Assembly (NCBI RefSeq): GCF_002188635.1
Contig: NZ_NINX01000036.1
Span: 1 to 64,000, forward strand
DNA: 64,000 nt
Reading direction: 5' to 3'
Source of the DNA: Pigmentiphaga sp. NML030171
GTDB lineage: Bacteria; Pseudomonadota; Gammaproteobacteria; Burkholderiales; Burkholderiaceae_B
Shown here: piece by piece, positions 60,272 to 64,000 of the stretch
Numbering within the stretch: the stretch's first letter is position 1
Layout of the letters: each line of letters begins with the position of its first letter
Made by a program: the position numbers and the translations under genes
The notes under the pieces: model-generated
Told to the model about the DNA's origin: nothing
What the model saw: only the letters and a program-made list of their open reading frames with translations
Databases searched by the model: none

Positions 60272-63200
60272 TTTCGTTGTCCATAGATGCCGCGTCGCGC
60301 TCCTCGGCGGTCAGCATGCGCCTGGGTCCCAGCCAGGCATACAGCACGGGCAGCACGAACAGCGCCACCAGCGGCAGCACCGCCATGCCTCCCACCACCA
60401 CGGAAGCGAACGGACGCTGCGTCTCGCTGCCCACGCCGGTGGACAAGGCCATGGGCAACAGGCCGATCAGGCCCAGCAGCGCCACCATCAGGATGGAGCG
60501 CATGCGCTCGGCGGCCCCCTCGATCAGCGCGGGAACCAGCGCCACGCCCTCGCGCCGCAGGTTCTCGACCGCGCTCAGGACCAGCAGGCCGGCCAGCGCC
60601 ACCTGCCCCAAGAGGGCGATGAAGCCGATCGCCGCGCTGATGGACAGGTCGATGCCGGTCAGGTGCAGCGCGACGATGCCGCCTATCATGGCGAACGGCG
60701 CGGTCAGCAGGATGATGGACGCGCTGCGCGCGCTGCCCAGCGCGCTGAAGAGCAGGACGAACACCACCAGCAGCGACAGCGGCACGACGATCTTCAGGCG
60801 GGCCGAGGCGCGCTGCTGGTTCTCCCACTGGCCGCCCCACTGGGCGATGTAGCCCTCGGGCATCTTCACGTCCTTCTTGAAGGCGGCGATGGCCTCTTTC
60901 ACGACCGAGCCCATGTCGCGCCCCTGGACGTTGAACTTCAGCGCCATGTAGCGGGCGTTGCCCTCGCGGAAGATCGAGGAGTTGCCCACCTTGAAGCTGA
61001 TGCTGGCCAGGGCGTGCAGCGGCACGTAGGTGCCGTCGGGCGCCGAGACCTGGATCTCGCGTATGCGTGCCTCGTCCATCCGGTCCACGTAGGGCAGGCG
61101 CACCCGCACGGGCACGCTGCGCTCGCCTTCCCAGGCGGTGGTGACCACCTTGCCCGCCAGCGCGGTCTCGACGGCGGTGTCGGCCACTTCCATGGAAATG
61201 CCGTAGCGCGCCAGCGCGTCGCGGTTGAACTCGATGTGCAGTTGCGGGGCCGGCGCGTCGCGGTACAGGTCCAGGTCGACCACGCCATCGATGTGGCTGA
61301 CGGCCTCCTTGGTCTGCTGCAGGATGCCGCGCATGGTCTCGATCTCGCTGCCGAACACCTTCAGCACCACGTGGCCGCGCGCGCCCGAGGTCGATTCCTC
61401 GACGCTGTCGCGGATGGGCTGGGCGAAGTTGAACTGCACGCCAGGGATGTCCGCCAGGGACTGGCGCATCTGGGCCACCAGTTCGTCCTTGGTCAGGCCC
61501 TTGCGCCACTGGGCGCGTTCCTTCAGGCGCACCAGCACCTTGGCGACGTTGATGGTCTCGTTGTCGGTGCCGTCTTCCGGCCGCCCCTGCTCGCTGGTGA
61601 CGGAGATCGCCTCGGGCACCTCCTTGAGCCGCATGCGTATGGTGCGCAGCAGCTCCTGCCCCTTCTCCAGCGAGATCGACGGCGGCATCTGCACCAGCAC
61701 GTAGGCGTCGCCCTCGTCCAGTTCGGGCAGGAACTCGGTCCCCAGTTGCGAACCCGCGTACAGCGCCAGCAACAGCGCCACGACGGCCACGGCGAACACG
61801 TTGCGCCGGTTGCGGCGGCTTTCCAGCACGCGCGCGATCCATCCCGAATAGGCATGGTGCATGCGCAGGAACACCGCCGGCTCGGGCGCCACCACGTCCT
61901 TGGGACGCAGCAGCAGCGCGCACAGCGCGGGCACCAGCGTCAGCGCGAACACCAGCGCGCCGACCAGCGCGAAAGTGTAGGTCATGGCCAGCGGGCGGAA
62001 GATGCGGCCTTCGATGCTTTCCAGCGAAAACACGGGGATCAGGGCCGCGATCACGATGGCCATCGCGAACAGCGTCGGCTTGGCCACCGACATGGCGGCC
62101 TCGATGATCAACTCGAACATGTCGCGGCGCGAGGCGGGTTTTCGCAGCCTGGCCTTGTGGATGATGGCCTCGGTCAGCACCACCGCGCCGTCGACGATGA
62201 TGCCGAAGTCGATGGCGCCCATGGAGATGAGGTTGGCCGGCATGCCCAGGAAATGCAGGCCGACGAACGCCACCAGCAGCGACAGCGGGATGACCACCGC
62301 GACGATCAGCGAACCGCGCAGGCTGCGCAGGAACAGCCACAGCACGCCCACGATCAGCGTCGCGCCGAACAGCAGGTTGTGATAGACGGTATGCAGCGTA
62401 TGGCCGACCAGGTGCGAGCGGTCATAGCTGGGCTCGATGCGCATGCCCGTGGGCAGCATGTGCGCGTTGATGTCGTCCACCTTGGCGTGGACCTGGTCCA
62501 GCACCTTGCTGGGATTCTCGTCGCGCTTGAGCAGCACGATGCCTTCGACGATGTCGTCCTCGTCGTTCATCCCCACCGAGCCCTGGCGCGGCGTGTAGGA
62601 CTGCACCACGCGGGCCACGTCCTTGACGCGCACGGGGGTGTTGTTGTGCACGTCCAGCACGATGGTCTCGATGTCGCGCGGCGTGCGCAAGAGGCCGATG
62701 CCGCGGATGATCAGCGATTGCTCGCCGCGGCGCAGCAGCCCGCCGCCCACGTTCTGGTTGGACTTCGAGACGGCCTCGACCACCTGGTCCAGCGTCAGGT
62801 TGTGCGCCATCAGCTTGGCCGGATCCACCTCGATGTGGAACTCCTTGACGAAGCCGCCCATGCTGACCACATCGGCCACGCCCTGGATCTGCTTGAGGAC
62901 CCGGGCCACGGTCCATTCCTGCTCGGAGCGCAGCTGGGCCAGCGTATGGCGGTCGCTGTTGAGCCGGTAATAGAAGATCTTGCCCAGCGGCGTGTTGTCG
63001 GGCGCCATCTCCGGCGTCACGCCGTCGGGCAGGTCGGCCGACGGCAGCCGCTGGGTGACCTGCACCCGCGCGTCGAAGCTCTTGGTCTTGTCGTCGAAGA
63101 CCATGGTGATCATCGACAGGCCGAAATAGCTCTCGGACCGCAGCGACACCAGCCCGGGCGTGCCGTTCAGCGCCCGCTCGAGGGGAAACGTCACCTGCCG

Positions 63201-63383
63201 CTCGACCTCTTCCGGCGCCAGGCCGGGGGCGAGCGAGATGACGCCCACCTGGACGTTGGTGACGTCGGGATAGGCCTCGATGGCGGTGTTCAGGAAGGCG
63301 TAGACGCCGTAGATGGCGACGATCAGCGTCGCGGTCAGCGCCACCAGGCGGCGATGGACCACCAGCGCAATGAGTGAACGCAT
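60264..63383 (-). CDS. Heavy-metal efflux RND transporter, CzcA-like
   Basis: This 1039-residue inner-membrane pump has 12 membrane helices and two large periplasmic loops. The helix-4 motif is DFGIIVDGAVVLTE (D392, D398, E405), matching the proton-relay acids of CzcA (D402, D408, E415), so it is in the HME group for divalent cations rather than a drug pump. CusA-type DAAIVMIEN is absent, which argues against Cu/Ag. It lies between adaptor and outer-membrane genes. Metal preference (Co, Zn, Cd or Ni) is not determinable here. Confidence 0.92.
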   Translation of the reverse strand: MRSLIALVVHRRLVALTATLIVAIYGVYAFLNTAIEAYPDVTNVQVGVISLAPGLAPEEVERQVTFPLERALNGTPGLVSLRSESYFGLSMITMVFDDKTKSFDARVQVTQRLPSADLPDGVTPEMAPDNTPLGKIFYYRLNSDRHTLAQLRSEQEWTVARVLKQIQGVADVVSMGGFVKEFHIEVDPAKLMAHNLTLDQVVEAVSKSNQNVGGGLLRRGEQSLIIRGIGLLRTPRDIETIVLDVHNNTPVRVKDVARVVQSYTPRQGSVGMNDEDDIVEGIVLLKRDENPSKVLDQVHAKVDDINAHMLPTGMRIEPSYDRSHLVGHTLHTVYHNLLFGATLIVGVLWLFLRSLRGSLIVAVVIPLSLLVAFVGLHFLGMPANLISMGAIDFGIIVDGAVVLTEAIIHKARLRKPASRRDMFELIIEAAMSVAKPTLFAMAIVIAALIPVFSLESIEGRIFRPLAMTYTFALVGALVFALTLVPALCALLLRPKDVVAPEPAVFLRMHHAYSGWIARVLESRRNRRNVFAVAVVALLLALYAGSQLGTEFLPELDEGDAYVLVQMPPSISLEKGQELLRTIRMRLKEVPEAISVTSEQGRPEDGTDNETINVAKVLVRLKERAQWRKGLTKDELVAQMRQSLADIPGVQFNFAQPIRDSVEESTSGARGHVVLKVFGSEIETMRGILQQTKEAVSHIDGVVDLDLYRDAPAPQLHIEFNRDALARYGISMEVADTAVETALAGKVVTTAWEGERSVPVRVRLPYVDRMDEARIREIQVSAPDGTYVPLHALASISFKVGNSSIFREGNARYMALKFNVQGRDMGSVVKEAIAAFKKDVKMPEGYIAQWGGQWENQQRASARLKIVVPLSLLVVFVLLFSALGSARSASIILLTAPFAMIGGIVALHLTGIDLSISAAIGFIALLGQVALAGLLVLSAVENLRREGVALVPALIEGAAERMRSILMVALLGLIGLLPMALSTGVGSETQRPFASVVVGGMAVLPLVALFVLPVLYAWLGPRRMLTAEERDAASMDNENA

Positions 63384-63392
63384 GGCGGATCC

Positions 63393-64000
63393 TTACAGCA
63401 GTTGGTTGGCGGCGCCGTCGAGCAGCAAGCCGCCCTTGGTGACCACCTTGTCGCCCGGCTCGATGCCCGACAATACGGGGATGTAGCCGTTGGACGGTTG
63501 GCCCAGCGACACGGTACGCGCCTCGAACACGTTGTCCGAGACCTGGACGAATACGATGGAGCGCTGGCCGTCCTTGATCAGCACCGAGGTGACGGGCACC
63601 GACAACCCCTCGGCGGCGCGGCTCTGGATGCCGGCCCGGGCCAGCATGCCCGCGCGCAGGTTGGGATTGGAGTCGTCCAGCGTGATGAACACCTGCCCGC
63701 GGCGGGTCTGGGCGTTCAGGGCCGAGCCCACGCGCAGCACCTTGCCCGTCAGGGGCCGGTCCAGCGAGGCCACCACGATCTGCACCGGCGCCCCCTGGGC
63801 GATCGTGCTGAGGTCGCTTTCGAAGACGTCGGCGTTGATCCACAGCGCGGTCGGATCGCCCACGGTGAACAGCGATCCGGAATCGGGTCCCACCGACGCG
63901 CCGGGCGTGGTGTTGCGGTTGATAACCACGCCGGCGCGCGGCGCGCGCAGCAGCAGCGTGTCGCTGCCGCCGCCGCCCAGGAAGCTGGCGGCCCGCGACG
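63393..64000 (-). CDS. RND efflux periplasmic adaptor, CzcB-like (partial)
   Basis: The reading frame continues beyond the right edge, so the N-terminus is missing; about 202 residues are visible. They include half of the lipoyl-like domain (LLLRAPRAGVVINRNTTPGA), the beta-barrel (LWINADVFESDLSTIAQGAP) and the membrane-proximal domain ending GGLLLDGAANQLL, as in CzcB/CusB adaptors. It lies 9 bp before the RND gene and completes the tripartite pump. Confidence 0.9.
   Translation of the reverse strand, partial: SRAASFLGGGGSDTLLLRAPRAGVVINRNTTPGASVGPDSGSLFTVGDPTALWINADVFESDLSTIAQGAPVQIVVASLDRPLTGKVLRVGSALNAQTRRGQVFITLDDSNPNLRAGMLARAGIQSRAAEGLSVPVTSVLIKDGQRSIVFVQVSDNVFEARTVSLGQPSNGYIPVLSGIEPGDKVVTKGGLLLDGAANQLL

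Overview
This 64 kb window is high-GC proteobacterial chromosome. Gene content and order point to the Alcaligenaceae, most likely Bordetella or a close relative such as Achromobacter. The evidence is the fliK-L-M-N-O-P-Q-R run, the ribF-ileS-lspA-coaBC-dut block, tonB-exbB-exbD, three Bug-type tricarboxylate-binding proteins, and many small CoA-ester catabolic operons each with its own regulator. Genus is inferred from this pattern, not proven. No phage, insertion sequence or CRISPR array was seen.

Layout. 1-4949 (+): end of a flagellar operon (hook-length control, C-ring, type III export gate). 4970-9175 (-): TctE/TctD-like two-component system, then the TonB-ExbB-ExbD energy-transduction system. 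9306-10971: universal stress protein with an FNR-like box upstream, two small unknown genes, tRNA-Thr(CGT). 11096-13930: maiA, ispH-fkpB and divergent radC. 13934-20458 (-): a catabolic unit (SMP-30 lactonase, BKACE cleavage enzyme, cyclase-family amidohydrolase, TRAP transporter DctPQM) behind a TetR regulator with a perfect 18-bp palindrome. 20916-21347 (+): rpmB-rpmG. 21415-30215: a cluster matching the Pseudomonas itaconate-degradation locus (hydratase, acyl-CoA dehydrogenase, MmgE/PrpD, CoA transferase, Bug protein, FAH protein, CitE-like lyase, divergent LysR). 30305-33007: DHA2 exporter and acyl desaturase. 33272-43119: housekeeping genes (rsmB, purN, ribF, ileS, lspA, coaBC, dut) interrupted by a RelE/Phd-type toxin-antitoxin module on the opposite strand. 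43130-50715: an aromatic-acid cluster (ring-hydroxylating oxygenase, FAH, MmgE/PrpD, Bug, SDR, HpaI-type aldolase, GntR). 50824-57663: a DUF2239 gene and a biotin-dependent acyl-CoA carboxylase operon with its own CoA transferase, Bug protein and GntR regulator. 57777-64000 (-): orphan LivK-like binding protein and a CzcCBA-like heavy-metal RND efflux system cut by the window end.

How it fits together. The accessory regions are a series of modules for importing a carboxylic acid (Bug or TRAP binding protein), activating it to a CoA thioester (CaiB-type transferase) and converting it by hydration, carboxylation or cleavage to central metabolites. Each module lies next to a plausible regulator, and several have palindromic candidate operators. 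The itaconate-like locus is the best supported pathway. The carboxylase operon and the oxygenase cluster have no substrate I can assign and are the best candidates for undescribed pathways.
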